From positions 45,933 to 109,932 of the forward strand of contig JBGTSY010000008.1 of assembly GCA_041940025.1 (NCBI GenBank): DNA of 64,000 bases. The letters run 5' to 3'. Under the pieces are notes generated by a model, which had not been told where the DNA came from, ran no database searches, and was given only the letters and a program-made list of their open reading frames with translations. A program made the translations under genes and the position numbers. Positions 55,016-63,835 of the stretch are shown here, piece by piece. The stretch comes from UBA5859 sp041940025. Lineage in GTDB: Bacteria; Pseudomonadota; Gammaproteobacteria; UBA5859. The number at the start of each line of letters is the position of its first letter. Positions within the stretch are counted from its first letter, which is position 1.

Positions 55016-56701
55016 ATGACTAGCAAATTAGGCAAAATAGCACATGAAAGAACAATCATGATAGGAGAAAGAGCGGCGCCAACATTGTTAGATTGTACAT
55101 TTCGTGATGGTGGTTATTATACAAAATGGACTTTTTCCGGTAGCTTAACGCATCAATACCTACATGCCGTGAAAGATGCGGGCATTAGTTGGATAGAATT
55201 AGGTTTCAGATTTCCTGAAAAAGACGAATTTATTGGGCCATTTGGTTACACGACTGACGAATATTTATCTAAATTGCCTGATCTCGGGCAGACTAATCTG
55301 GGCGTAATGGTAAACGCTTCTGATCTCCTTCGAGGAGGAAGCATTGACTGGCATTGGCTAAATAATAGTTTCGTTGAAGAGCCCGACAGCACAATATCAT
55401 TTGTTAGAATAGCAGTACACTTTTCAGAAATGACAAAAATAGCTGATGCGATTAATTGGCTAAAGGCAAAAGGATATCACGTATTTTTAAATTTAATGCA
55501 AGTAGATCGAGTGCTAAACAAAGCAGATGAACTAGGTTTTAAACAATTAATGCGAAATGTCACTGCGGATGTTTTGTATCTTGCAGACTCATTTGGATGT
55601 TTGGTGCCTCACCAAATTCCCATACTGACAGATATTGTAAGAGAATGTTGGTCTGGAACGCTGGGATTTCATGCGCATGATAATCGGGGACTGGCATTTG
55701 CAAATGTACTAGCTGCTGTCGAATCAGGTATCACATGGATAGATGGAACCTTGTTAGGAATGGGAAGAGGTGCTGGAAACGTCAAGACTGAGCAATTAGT
55801 CTTAGAGTTTTGTGAGCAGGGAGAACAATATCGTGTTGAACCACTATTTCCACTTATTTTTAATGATTTTTCAAAACTAAAATCAGAATATCATTGGGGT
55901 GAAAACTTTTTCTATGATCTATCATCAAAATATAGAGTGCACCCCACTTATATTCAAGAGCTGTTAAATGATCCCAGATGTGATTTTGACAACGTGATTG
56001 ATGTGTTAGAAAAATTAAAGTCACAAAATGCTGTTTCTTTTTCTAGCGGAAGGATTGAAGCGGCAATTAGAGGACACAATACCCAATACACCGGAAAGTG
56101 GGATGCGACGGGATGTTTTAAGGGCAGAGAAATATTAATATTAGGTTCCGGTCCTGGATTAAAGACCCACTGGGCGGCTATCAAACAATTTATTGAAAGT
56201 CGTCAGCCTGTAGTACTGTCGTTAAATGTAAAAAAAAATATAGATCCAAGCTTGATTGATTATATCGTAGCTTGCCATTGGGCACGAATCACGATGGAGA
56301 AAAAACACTATGAACAAATGGGCGTCCCTATTATTGTGCCGGAGCAATTGTTGGTAGGCACACAGGGCAAATTACCGAGAGAATGTGAAGTTTATGACTA
56401 TGGACTTAAAGTAGAACCAGGCGTGTTAGAAATCGGCCAAAGTATGTGTTGTTTACCTAGCAGCCTCGCTGCACTGTATGCTTTGTGCGTGGCAAATGCG
56501 GGTGCATCGAAGCATATATATCTCGCAGGTTTTGATGGGTATTCAAATTCAGATAACAGAGGGCAGGAGATGTTTGAAGCACTCTCTTTATATCAGCAAA
56601 GTAAAAATTACGTACCAGTGACCTCAATTACCCCTACCAAGTATCCGTTAACTATTCGTTCAGTCTATGGGCCTTGGGCGACAGGAACACAATATGAGTA
56701 A
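55016..56701 (+). CDS. DRE-TIM aldolase fused to a DUF115/GT42-like domain
   Basis: 561 residues, two domains. Residues 20-300 are a DRE-TIM metallolyase: LLDCTFRDGGYY carries the catalytic Arg-Asp, GFHAHDNRGLAFAN the metal His-x-His, and GTLLGMGRGAGN the usual loop, as in 4-hydroxy-2-oxovalerate aldolase. Residues 370-555 form a Rossmann-like domain starting ILILGSGPGLKTH and containing IVACHWARI and IYLAGFDGYS, recalling DUF115/MptE-like and CST-I-type transferases. A combined aldolase-transferase is not one I know. ATG 55016 lacks a good ribosome binding site; ATG 55058 is an alternative. Confidence 0.8.
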   Translation: MTSKLGKIAHERTIMIGERAAPTLLDCTFRDGGYYTKWTFSGSLTHQYLHAVKDAGISWIELGFRFPEKDEFIGPFGYTTDEYLSKLPDLGQTNLGVMVNASDLLRGGSIDWHWLNNSFVEEPDSTISFVRIAVHFSEMTKIADAINWLKAKGYHVFLNLMQVDRVLNKADELGFKQLMRNVTADVLYLADSFGCLVPHQIPILTDIVRECWSGTLGFHAHDNRGLAFANVLAAVESGITWIDGTLLGMGRGAGNVKTEQLVLEFCEQGEQYRVEPLFPLIFNDFSKLKSEYHWGENFFYDLSSKYRVHPTYIQELLNDPRCDFDNVIDVLEKLKSQNAVSFSSGRIEAAIRGHNTQYTGKWDATGCFKGREILILGSGPGLKTHWAAIKQFIESRQPVVLSLNVKKNIDPSLIDYIVACHWARITMEKKHYEQMGVPIIVPEQLLVGTQGKLPRECEVYDYGLKVEPGVLEIGQSMCCLPSSLAALYALCVANAGASKHIYLAGFDGYSNSDNRGQEMFEALSLYQQSKNYVPVTSITPTKYPLTIRSVYGPWATGTQYE

Positions 56702-57713
56702 TCGATTCGAACAATTAAGAGAATTATTAGATTCAGGGCAATACTTTAAATTGGTATGTGGTGCCGGTAATGAAAACAGTGATGAAGTTAGGAAGCTAGC
56801 AATGGTGTATACAATTGCTGGTGCCAATGGCTTTGATATATCAGCGACACCACAAGTGGTTGATGCCTGTATGGATGGGATAGATAAGGGGCTAAACTTG
56901 GCTGGCTCTTTCAACCGAGACATAGCCATCAGGCCGTTTGTGACCGTAAGTGTGGGGATGAGGGGCGATCATCATGTACGTAAGGCATTTATAGTGGACG
57001 ATTGTGTGGAGTGCGGGAAGTGTATTCCCGTGTGCCCGACTGATGCAATACCAGAAAGTTATGACATTATTCAGGAGTTGTGTATCGGATGTGGTAATTG
57101 TGAGGCAGCCTGTCCACCTAAAGTGGCCGCAGTAAAGTACGAACATAACAGTAAAGAGTTGGCAGAAATTTTACCAAGGTGTTTACAATTAGGCGCCGAA
57201 AATATTGAGTTACATGCTGCAGTTCCAGATGATGAATCTATTATGCAGGAATGGAAAACTGTTAGTGAATGTCAGCCTAGTAATTTCATATCTATGTGTT
57301 TAGATAGACTGCATTTATCCAATCATCACTTGATTGATAGAATAATACAGGCAGAGGAAATCGCAGGTGAGAGATTAATGATTCAAGCGGATGGGATCCC
57401 CATGAGCGGTGGTGCCGATGACTATAACACTACATTACAAGCTATTTCTATTGCAGATATAGTCAATAAAGATCTAAAACAAAAACATAAAAAATATAAA
57501 AATTTGCCCGTTCTCTTGTCAGGAGGAACAAATGGCAAAACGGGTGAAATGGCAAAGCAATGTGGTGTGGACTTCAATGGCGTTTCTATTGGCACACATG
57601 CAAGAAAGATTGTTGAAGAATATTTAAATTTAGCAGATTTTGAAGAGAATATTTCAGCGATTCGGTCAGCGGTTGATATAGCAGACGATCTTGTTAGAAG
57701 AAGTTTGCGCTAG
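56694..57713 (+). CDS. LdpA-like protein with two 4Fe-4S clusters
   Basis: 339 residues from ATG 56694, overlapping the previous stop by 8 bases. The N-terminus (YFKLVCGAGNENSDEVRKLA, then AMVYTIAGANGFDIS) and the FVTVSVG strand match cyanobacterial LdpA-type proteins, a TIM-barrel-like part. Two classic ferredoxin motifs follow, with cysteines 104, 107, 110, 114 and 130, 133, 136, 140. The C-terminal half is again barrel-like (IQADGIPMSGGADDYN, LLSGGTNGKTGEMA). In cyanobacteria LdpA senses redox for the clock; here it is embedded in a sugar operon, where a redox or radical-free reduction step is conceivable. Confidence 0.8.
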   Translation: MSNRFEQLRELLDSGQYFKLVCGAGNENSDEVRKLAMVYTIAGANGFDISATPQVVDACMDGIDKGLNLAGSFNRDIAIRPFVTVSVGMRGDHHVRKAFIVDDCVECGKCIPVCPTDAIPESYDIIQELCIGCGNCEAACPPKVAAVKYEHNSKELAEILPRCLQLGAENIELHAAVPDDESIMQEWKTVSECQPSNFISMCLDRLHLSNHHLIDRIIQAEEIAGERLMIQADGIPMSGGADDYNTTLQAISIADIVNKDLKQKHKKYKNLPVLLSGGTNGKTGEMAKQCGVDFNGVSIGTHARKIVEEYLNLADFEENISAIRSAVDIADDLVRRSLR

Positions 57714-58483
57714 TGGCTAAACTGATTTGTAACAACAATGATATATTAACGGATATAGATACTATTTTATTTGACAAAGACGGTACGCTCATTGACTTGC
57801 ATCATTATTGGGTCAGCATGATTCAGTTAAGATCGGAGCATCTGGTGGCTCGATATCAATCTAGAAATAATGGCAAGTTAACACATTTATTATCAGGTAA
57901 TATGGGGGTGGATTTAGTTAGTGGTCGAATGAAACCCGAAGGACCTGTTGGTATCAAGCCGCGGCACTATATTGTTCATGTGGTCGCAGAGACACTTTCA
58001 TCAGCTGTTGGCGAAGTGACGGAAGAAGAAGTTGAAGAAATATTTAAAGAGGTGGATTTGAAAACCTCGCAAAATTTACATCCACATTTAAAACTGCTTC
58101 CGGGCGTGGCTGATTTATTAAAGTCAATAAAATTACTTGGAATAAAAACAGCTATTGTCTCCACCGATCTCACTGATCGTGCTGCTCAGGCTATGTCGAC
58201 CTTGGGATTGATGGACTATTTTGATGGGGTATATGGAGGAGATTTAGTGAGACAGACAAAACCTTCTGGCGATCTTGCATTATTGGCTATGAACGAATTA
58301 AATACTATGCCAGAAAAATGCGCTGTTGTTGGTGATCATCCAGTCGACGTACAAATGGGACATCACGCAGGTGTCAAAGGGTGTATCGGTGTGTTAACGG
58401 GGATGGTGGATAGAGATGCGTTTGAGTCTGATGAATGCATATTAGTTGACACACTTAATTCTATTCGGGTAATCCCACATTGA
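57713..58483 (+). CDS. HAD-superfamily phosphatase
   Basis: 256 residues. Motif I FDKDGTLID holds both aspartates, motif II is VSTDLTDR, the motif III Lys is in RQTKPSGD and motif IV is VVGDHPVDVQMG. The cap domain is inserted after motif I. In the position between an Fe-S protein and an HpaI-type aldolase it may remove phosphate from an ulosonate-8- or 9-phosphate, as KdsC or NeuB-linked phosphatases do. The GTG start overlaps the previous stop by one base. Confidence 0.85.
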   Translation: MAKLICNNNDILTDIDTILFDKDGTLIDLHHYWVSMIQLRSEHLVARYQSRNNGKLTHLLSGNMGVDLVSGRMKPEGPVGIKPRHYIVHVVAETLSSAVGEVTEEEVEEIFKEVDLKTSQNLHPHLKLLPGVADLLKSIKLLGIKTAIVSTDLTDRAAQAMSTLGLMDYFDGVYGGDLVRQTKPSGDLALLAMNELNTMPEKCAVVGDHPVDVQMGHHAGVKGCIGVLTGMVDRDAFESDECILVDTLNSIRVIPH

Positions 58484-59271
58484 TTTCTAAATTACACGAT
58501 AACATCGCGAAGAAGCATCCCACTGTTGGGACATGGACTACCTCTGCAAGCGCCATCGTCGCAGAATCAATAGCGTATTCTGGTATCGATTTTCAAATAT
58601 TTGATATGGAGCATGGTCCAGCTGATTTCTCTGTAATACGAAATTTGGTATCGGCATGTGAAGGCAATCGGTGCGGTGCGTTGGTACGTTTGCCTGAGTT
58701 TAAAGAGTGGATGGTGCTTCAAGCATTGGATCAAGGTGCACACGGTGTGCTGATACCTCATGTAGAAACCAGAGATGAAGTGAGCGAATTATGTCGTTCT
58801 GTTAAATATCACCCAGACGGTCGTCGTGGATTCACCCCATTTTCAAAAGCCGGAAAATATACAAATAAAGAAATTCCTCAGTTTATTCGCCAAGCCAATG
58901 AATCAGTTCTGTGCGGTATTATTGTTGAATCGAAGCGAGGAATAGAGAATATTGGTGAATTGATTGACGATAGTCATTTAGATATTGTTTATATTGGTGC
59001 ATATGATTTAACCCAAGATTTGGGTATACCAGGACAATTTACGGATAGTCATTTTCTTGAGCTAATAGAAGCGGCCGTTCAAAAAGTATTAGAAAAAGAT
59101 ATTTATATTGGTGGATTTGTGCCTCAAACGACAGAGGCGATTGCAAATGTATTATCAATGCATATGAATTTTTTAACAGTCGAGGTGGATACGGGGTTAA
59201 TACGTTCTAGTTACAGTGATCTCGTGCAAATATTTCACCAATCTGTCGCGTCTAATGCGGAGGGGGAATGA
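58480..59271 (+). CDS. HpcH/HpaI family class II aldolase
   Basis: 263 residues of the HpcH/HpaI barrel: IFDMEHGPADF near residue 40, VRLPEF with the substrate-binding Arg, HGVLIPHVETRDEV, the metal Glu in IIVESKRGIEN and IGAYDLTQDLG near 180. Members split or form 4-hydroxy-2-oxo acids using pyruvate. In this setting condensation of pyruvate with a sugar aldehyde to a 3-deoxy-2-ulosonic acid is plausible. TTG start overlaps the HAD stop by four bases. Confidence 0.88.
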   Translation: MISKLHDNIAKKHPTVGTWTTSASAIVAESIAYSGIDFQIFDMEHGPADFSVIRNLVSACEGNRCGALVRLPEFKEWMVLQALDQGAHGVLIPHVETRDEVSELCRSVKYHPDGRRGFTPFSKAGKYTNKEIPQFIRQANESVLCGIIVESKRGIENIGELIDDSHLDIVYIGAYDLTQDLGIPGQFTDSHFLELIEAAVQKVLEKDIYIGGFVPQTTEAIANVLSMHMNFLTVEVDTGLIRSSYSDLVQIFHQSVASNAEGE

Positions 59272-60017
59272 CAGCCGTTGCCATAATACCCAGTCGCTTA
59301 GCGTCTACTAGGTTGCCAAATAAAGCATTGGTGGACATCTGCGGTTTGCCTATGATTGCGCACGTAATCATTCGTACCCAGATGGCGCAGACTTTAGAGA
59401 AAGTCTTTGTCGCCACGGACAGTGTGGAAATATCATCTGTCGCGAAGAAATTTGGTGCAGAAGTAATTATGACCAAGAGCATTCATCAGACGGGGACAGA
59501 TAGAATAGCAGAGGCGGCACAATCTATCGATACGCAATGGGTGGTAAACGTGCAAGGTGATGAGGCATTAGTCAATCCTCAATATATAGATAAGATAGTC
59601 ACTGTCATGAGGGAACAACCGGCGTATCCAGTTGGTATTTTGGTGAATTCATTTCGAAAACGAAATTCAACGGGTGATATTAAAGTGGTTGTCAATAATC
59701 GGGATGAGGTGATGTACTTGTCAAGAACAGATATACCTTCAGATGCCAGAACTGCAAATCCCGAAATGTTAAAGGCTTATCATATTGTGCCTTTTAGAAA
59801 GGATTTTTTAATAGAGTATACAAAATTTGAGCGAGGTCGTTTGGAAAATATTGAATACAACGAGTATCTGCGTGTGCTAGAACATGGGTACAAGATAAAG
59901 GCAGTGAGAGTTGAGAGTAGCGCAGTGAGCGTAGATACAGAGGAAGATCTATCGTTTGTCAGAGAGCAAATGCTAAATGATTCGTTTTTTGAACATTATG
60001 GTCCAGATTGGCAATGA
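59268..60017 (+). CDS. KdsB-like CMP-ulosonate cytidylyltransferase
   Basis: 249 residues with the KdsB pattern: IPSRLASTRLPNKALVDICGLPMI at the N-terminus, SIHQTGTDRIAEA, VNVQGDEALVNP and the late VSVDTEEDL. KdsB makes CMP-Kdo. Because it sits among an aldolase, a phosphatase and surface transferases rather than lpx/kds genes, it probably activates a different or extra ulosonic acid. ATGA overlap with the aldolase. Confidence 0.88.
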   Translation: MTAVAIIPSRLASTRLPNKALVDICGLPMIAHVIIRTQMAQTLEKVFVATDSVEISSVAKKFGAEVIMTKSIHQTGTDRIAEAAQSIDTQWVVNVQGDEALVNPQYIDKIVTVMREQPAYPVGILVNSFRKRNSTGDIKVVVNNRDEVMYLSRTDIPSDARTANPEMLKAYHIVPFRKDFLIEYTKFERGRLENIEYNEYLRVLEHGYKIKAVRVESSAVSVDTEEDLSFVREQMLNDSFFEHYGPDWQ

Positions 60018-61930
60018 CCGTCCATTTAGCGAACGAAGCAAAAATATTGATTTTGCTATTAGACTCTAGGTTTATAGCTCAAATACCAAATGATACTTCG
60101 TACGATTGTTATTGTTGGTGTGATGATGGTCATAGCGATCATTTATCATTATCAGAATATATTGATTCGAACGGTGAAGTTCTTAGAAACGAATTTCTAA
60201 ACTTGTTAAATAATTGGCAGAAAACCAAGGTTAAAGGTGTGAGTTTAGCTGAATATTTAACAGTAAATGGATTGTCATTTTGGTATTTAAGTCGAATTTA
60301 TGAAAAAAGCCCCTGGAAATCTTCTTATTTATTTGATCTTTTTGGTCTATTAGCAATAGAACACATTTGGTCTAGGACAGAGTATTCCGAATGTCTAATA
60401 TTAGGAAATAAACAAGGCGTCGCAGACATTTTAGAACACTGGTTTTTGGAAAGAAAAATAAATTATAGATGGGATGGAATTAAAGCAGAGCGCAGCAATA
60501 GAAGCGCCAGGCAATTATATTTTGCACTACCGGGCTGGATGCAGGCCCTCATCTATTTTTTAAAACATGTAATACAGCAGTATCGACCTTATCAGAAAAA
60601 GACAATTATTCAAGAGTCGGATATCACCCTGCTAAGTTATTTTCCAAATTTTTCTGAAAAGGAAGCAACGGAAAATAAATTTGTTTCTAATTACTGGCGG
60701 AATCTTCCAGATGTGTTAGTCAATCTTAGTTACCGTTTGCATTGGATTTGGCATTGGGAACCGGGAAAAAATGCTAGAAATGTGTCAGAACTGTTTTCAT
60801 GGAGAACACGTTTTTCCAATAATGGCCAAATAATTACTCTGCTGCAAGACAATTTAACTTTGCATGTGCTAATTAAATCTTGGAAGCAATATTACCGTTT
60901 GCGAAATCGGGCAAAAAATATAGAGGCGGGAAAAATATTTTATACGAACGGCGGAATGAATTTATTTCCATTGTTAGAAACAGAGTGGAATACCTCGTTT
61001 TTCGGAAAAACTGCTTTAGAAAATTGTATTGTCCATCAAACTTATTCAAAATTGTTTTCTTCGCAAACTGTGAATAAGGGTATTGGACTATACCTAATGG
61101 AAAATCAAGCCTGGGAGCGAATATTAGTTCACACCTGGCATCAAACTCAGTCTTTACCCATCTATGGCTGTGCACATACGGGTATCAGCTTTTTTGATTT
61201 GAGGCATTATTATAGTCAGCAAGTATGGGAAGAAATCAGTCCCAGTTTTAATCGTCTATTGCCAGATAAAATATTATTAAATGGCGCAGATGCTATAGAA
61301 AAAATGAAAATATCTGGTTATCCGGAAGATAGATTGGTTGCTGTAGAAACACTGCGCTTTGAGCCGGTTGCTGAATTTCGAAATGGAGAAGCACCTTCGA
61401 ATATTGCCGGGTCGAACGCCACTACAACAAAAAAACGTATTTTAGTGGTGACAGATTATTTGCCACGATTAACACAACAACAACTGTCGCTATTGTCCGA
61501 ATTTATTCGTAAAAATGATTGGCAGGCTAAATACGAATTTAGCATAAAGCCACATCCATTTTGCCCGGTGGATAAAATGATAAAAAAAATGGCATTGGAC
61601 GATTTTGTTTCAATAATAAACAAACCTCTTCGCGAAATATTACCTGATTTTGATTTGGTGTACTGTAGTAATTTTACAAACGCAATATTAGAGGCGGCTC
61701 AAATGAGATTGACTATTTGTGTCCATCGACCTGACTCAGAACTCAATTTATCGCCCCTGAGAGGAAGCCCAACCGTTCTCTTTGTAACTAATGTTTCACA
61801 ATTAGAGTCTGCGTTTTGCTGTTCGGAAAAGGCGACTTTAATAAACGATTATTTTTATTATGACACCACATTACCTCGTTGGCGGGCGTTTCTAGGCCAG
61901 GAGTGTGGAAAAATGCTTAAGGCCGGGTAG
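60014..61930 (+). CDS. Leptospira-type surface carbohydrate biosynthesis protein (putative transferase)
   Basis: 638 residues from ATG 60014, overlapping the KdsB-like stop as ATGA. Soluble, aromatic-rich. YGCAHTGISFFDLRHYY in the middle and FSIKPHPF, then LVYCSNFTNAILEAAQMRL near the end match the surface-carbohydrate family related to LIC12162-type proteins and the KpsS-like GT-B fold. The KPHP segment and the (C/T)SNFTNAILEA segment fit a CMP-sugar site. It is distinct from the protein at 53171, so the cluster holds two such transferases beside two CMP-transferases. Confidence 0.72.
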   Translation: MTVHLANEAKILILLLDSRFIAQIPNDTSYDCYCWCDDGHSDHLSLSEYIDSNGEVLRNEFLNLLNNWQKTKVKGVSLAEYLTVNGLSFWYLSRIYEKSPWKSSYLFDLFGLLAIEHIWSRTEYSECLILGNKQGVADILEHWFLERKINYRWDGIKAERSNRSARQLYFALPGWMQALIYFLKHVIQQYRPYQKKTIIQESDITLLSYFPNFSEKEATENKFVSNYWRNLPDVLVNLSYRLHWIWHWEPGKNARNVSELFSWRTRFSNNGQIITLLQDNLTLHVLIKSWKQYYRLRNRAKNIEAGKIFYTNGGMNLFPLLETEWNTSFFGKTALENCIVHQTYSKLFSSQTVNKGIGLYLMENQAWERILVHTWHQTQSLPIYGCAHTGISFFDLRHYYSQQVWEEISPSFNRLLPDKILLNGADAIEKMKISGYPEDRLVAVETLRFEPVAEFRNGEAPSNIAGSNATTTKKRILVVTDYLPRLTQQQLSLLSEFIRKNDWQAKYEFSIKPHPFCPVDKMIKKMALDDFVSIINKPLREILPDFDLVYCSNFTNAILEAAQMRLTICVHRPDSELNLSPLRGSPTVLFVTNVSQLESAFCCSEKATLINDYFYYDTTLPRWRAFLGQECGKMLKAG

Positions 61931-63051
61931 TGCGTCTAGCTAAATCCATAGTCGGTACACTGGAAGCCGAGGCGGTACAAAAGGTACTGCTAGATGATGG
62001 ATTCCTAGGTATGGGTCAAGAGGTTGTGGCATTTGAAAAAGATTTGGCGGACTATTTAGGTCACAGAGAAGTTGAAGAAGTTGTCTGCGTGAGTTCGGGC
62101 ACCGCTGCATTGCATTTGGCCATCGCGGCAACCTGTCAAGCGGGAGACGAGGTATTGGTACCCAGCTTTACCTATGTGGCCAGTTTTCAGGCTATTAGTG
62201 GTGCTGGGGCGGTGCCCATAGCCTGCGATATACGATCAGATAATGGCCAAATAGATTTGTACGACGCGGAAGCAAAATTGTCCCCTAAAACAAAAGTCAT
62301 AATGCCGGTCTACTACGCAGGAGATGCCAGAACGAGGGAGCCAATATTTGAATTTGCTAAGGAATACAGATTAAGAGTAGTCGAAGACGCTGCACACGCG
62401 TTTGGATCTTTTAGCCAGAAAAAGAAGGTGGGAGAAACAGGCGATGTGACCTGTTTTAGTTTTGATGGTATTAAAAACATTACCAGTGGAGAAGGGGGTG
62501 CTGTTGTTTCATCAGATAAAACTATTCTTGAGCGGATTAGGGATACCAGGCTTCTAGGCGTTGTTCGGGATTCAGAGAAACGCGGAGCTGGCAAACGAAG
62601 TTGGGATTTTGATGTGCTGCACCAAGGATATCGATATCACATGAGCAATTTAATGGCGGCAATCGGCCGGGTTCAATTGAAACGGTTTGAAACAGAGTTT
62701 GTCAAAAAAAGGCAAGAATTAGTCAGGCATTATCATGCCTGTTTGGGCCAGCTAACGGACATCGAATGGCTAACTTTTCCAGACAAATCAATTGTTCCGC
62801 ATTTGTGTGTCATTAAATGTATGAGCGGTGAACGAGATCGGCTAAGGAAATACCTATCAGAGGTTGATATTGAAACCGGTATTCATTATAAGCCAAATCA
62901 TCTTTTGTCCCTATATCGGCAGCCGAATATCCATTGCCCGAAGTCGGAGCAACTATATAGACAAGTACTAAGTTTACCGCTACATCCTGAATTGACAGAA
63001 ACAGATATAGAAACTGTATGCAACCGTATTGTTCACTTTTATGGACGCTAA
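61930..63051 (+). CDS. DegT/DnrJ/EryC1 family PLP sugar aminotransferase
   Basis: 373 residues. VCVSSGTAALHLAI, DEVLVPSFTYVASFQA, VVEDAAHAFGS and the PLP Lys in FSFDGIKNITSGEGGAVV are the standard motifs. It puts an amino group on a keto sugar (C-3 or C-4 of a nucleotide sugar). The GTG at 61930 overlaps the preceding stop by one base. With rfbF/rfbG downstream, a CDP-4-keto-6-deoxy sugar is one possible substrate. Confidence 0.92.
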   Translation: MRLAKSIVGTLEAEAVQKVLLDDGFLGMGQEVVAFEKDLADYLGHREVEEVVCVSSGTAALHLAIAATCQAGDEVLVPSFTYVASFQAISGAGAVPIACDIRSDNGQIDLYDAEAKLSPKTKVIMPVYYAGDARTREPIFEFAKEYRLRVVEDAAHAFGSFSQKKKVGETGDVTCFSFDGIKNITSGEGGAVVSSDKTILERIRDTRLLGVVRDSEKRGAGKRSWDFDVLHQGYRYHMSNLMAAIGRVQLKRFETEFVKKRQELVRHYHACLGQLTDIEWLTFPDKSIVPHLCVIKCMSGERDRLRKYLSEVDIETGIHYKPNHLLSLYRQPNIHCPKSEQLYRQVLSLPLHPELTETDIETVCNRIVHFYGR

Positions 63052-63052
63052 T

Positions 63053-63835
63053 ATGACAATAAAAACTGTGATACTTTGTGGTGGGTTAGGCACACGCTTG
63101 AGTGAAGAGACTCAACTTAGACCAAAACCCATGGTTGAAGTCGGCGGAAAGCCGATTTTGTGGCATATCTTAAAAGGATACGCGGCATGGGGCTACCATC
63201 ATTTTAGTTTAGCACTTGGATATAAAGGCGAATGGATAAAAGATTATTTTTTAAATTATCATTATCGCACTAGTAATATATCAATCGAACTTGCTTCAGG
63301 AAATGCGGAAATCAAGAGTGAACAGACCGAAGATTGGAAGATATACCTAAAAGATACTGGCCAAGACACCATGACCGGTGGTCGACTAGGCAGGCTAAAA
63401 CGAGAGTTGGAACATGAATCTTGTTTTATGTTGACCTATGGTGATGGTGTGTCTGATATTAATATTAGACAGTTATTAGCCTTTCACAAAGCACATGGCA
63501 AAACAGTGACTGTGACCGCTGTTCGTCCTCCTGCACGTTTCGGCACCATGGTGTTCTCTGGTGATCAAGTTGTAGAATTTGCAGAAAAACCGCAGACTGG
63601 GGAGGGTTGGATCAATGGAGGGTTTTTCGTTATGAATTCTAATGTGTTTGATTATATTGAAGGTGATGACACTGTACTAGAAGAAGAGCCATTGGAAGCA
63701 TTGGCCAGAGATGGAGAATTAATGGCTTATAGGCATGAGGGTTTTTGGCAATGTATGGACACTCTGCGTGATAAGAATTCTCTAGAAAAGCAATGGCGCT
63801 CAGGGACACCTAAATGGAAAACCTGGAACGACTAA
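63053..63835 (+). CDS. rfbF: Glucose-1-phosphate cytidylyltransferase
   Basis: 260 residues from ATG 63053. Nucleotidyltransferase motif ILCGGLGTRLSEETQLRPKPMVEVGGKPIL, the YGDGVSD metal motif, TAVRPPARFGTM and FAEKPQTGEGWINGGFFV define RfbF/DdhA. It makes CDP-glucose, the entry to CDP-3,6-dideoxyhexoses such as abequose, ascarylose or paratose. The open frame to 63029 belongs to the overlap with the aminotransferase gene. Confidence 0.95.
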   Translation: MTIKTVILCGGLGTRLSEETQLRPKPMVEVGGKPILWHILKGYAAWGYHHFSLALGYKGEWIKDYFLNYHYRTSNISIELASGNAEIKSEQTEDWKIYLKDTGQDTMTGGRLGRLKRELEHESCFMLTYGDGVSDINIRQLLAFHKAHGKTVTVTAVRPPARFGTMVFSGDQVVEFAEKPQTGEGWINGGFFVMNSNVFDYIEGDDTVLEEEPLEALARDGELMAYRHEGFWQCMDTLRDKNSLEKQWRSGTPKWKTWND

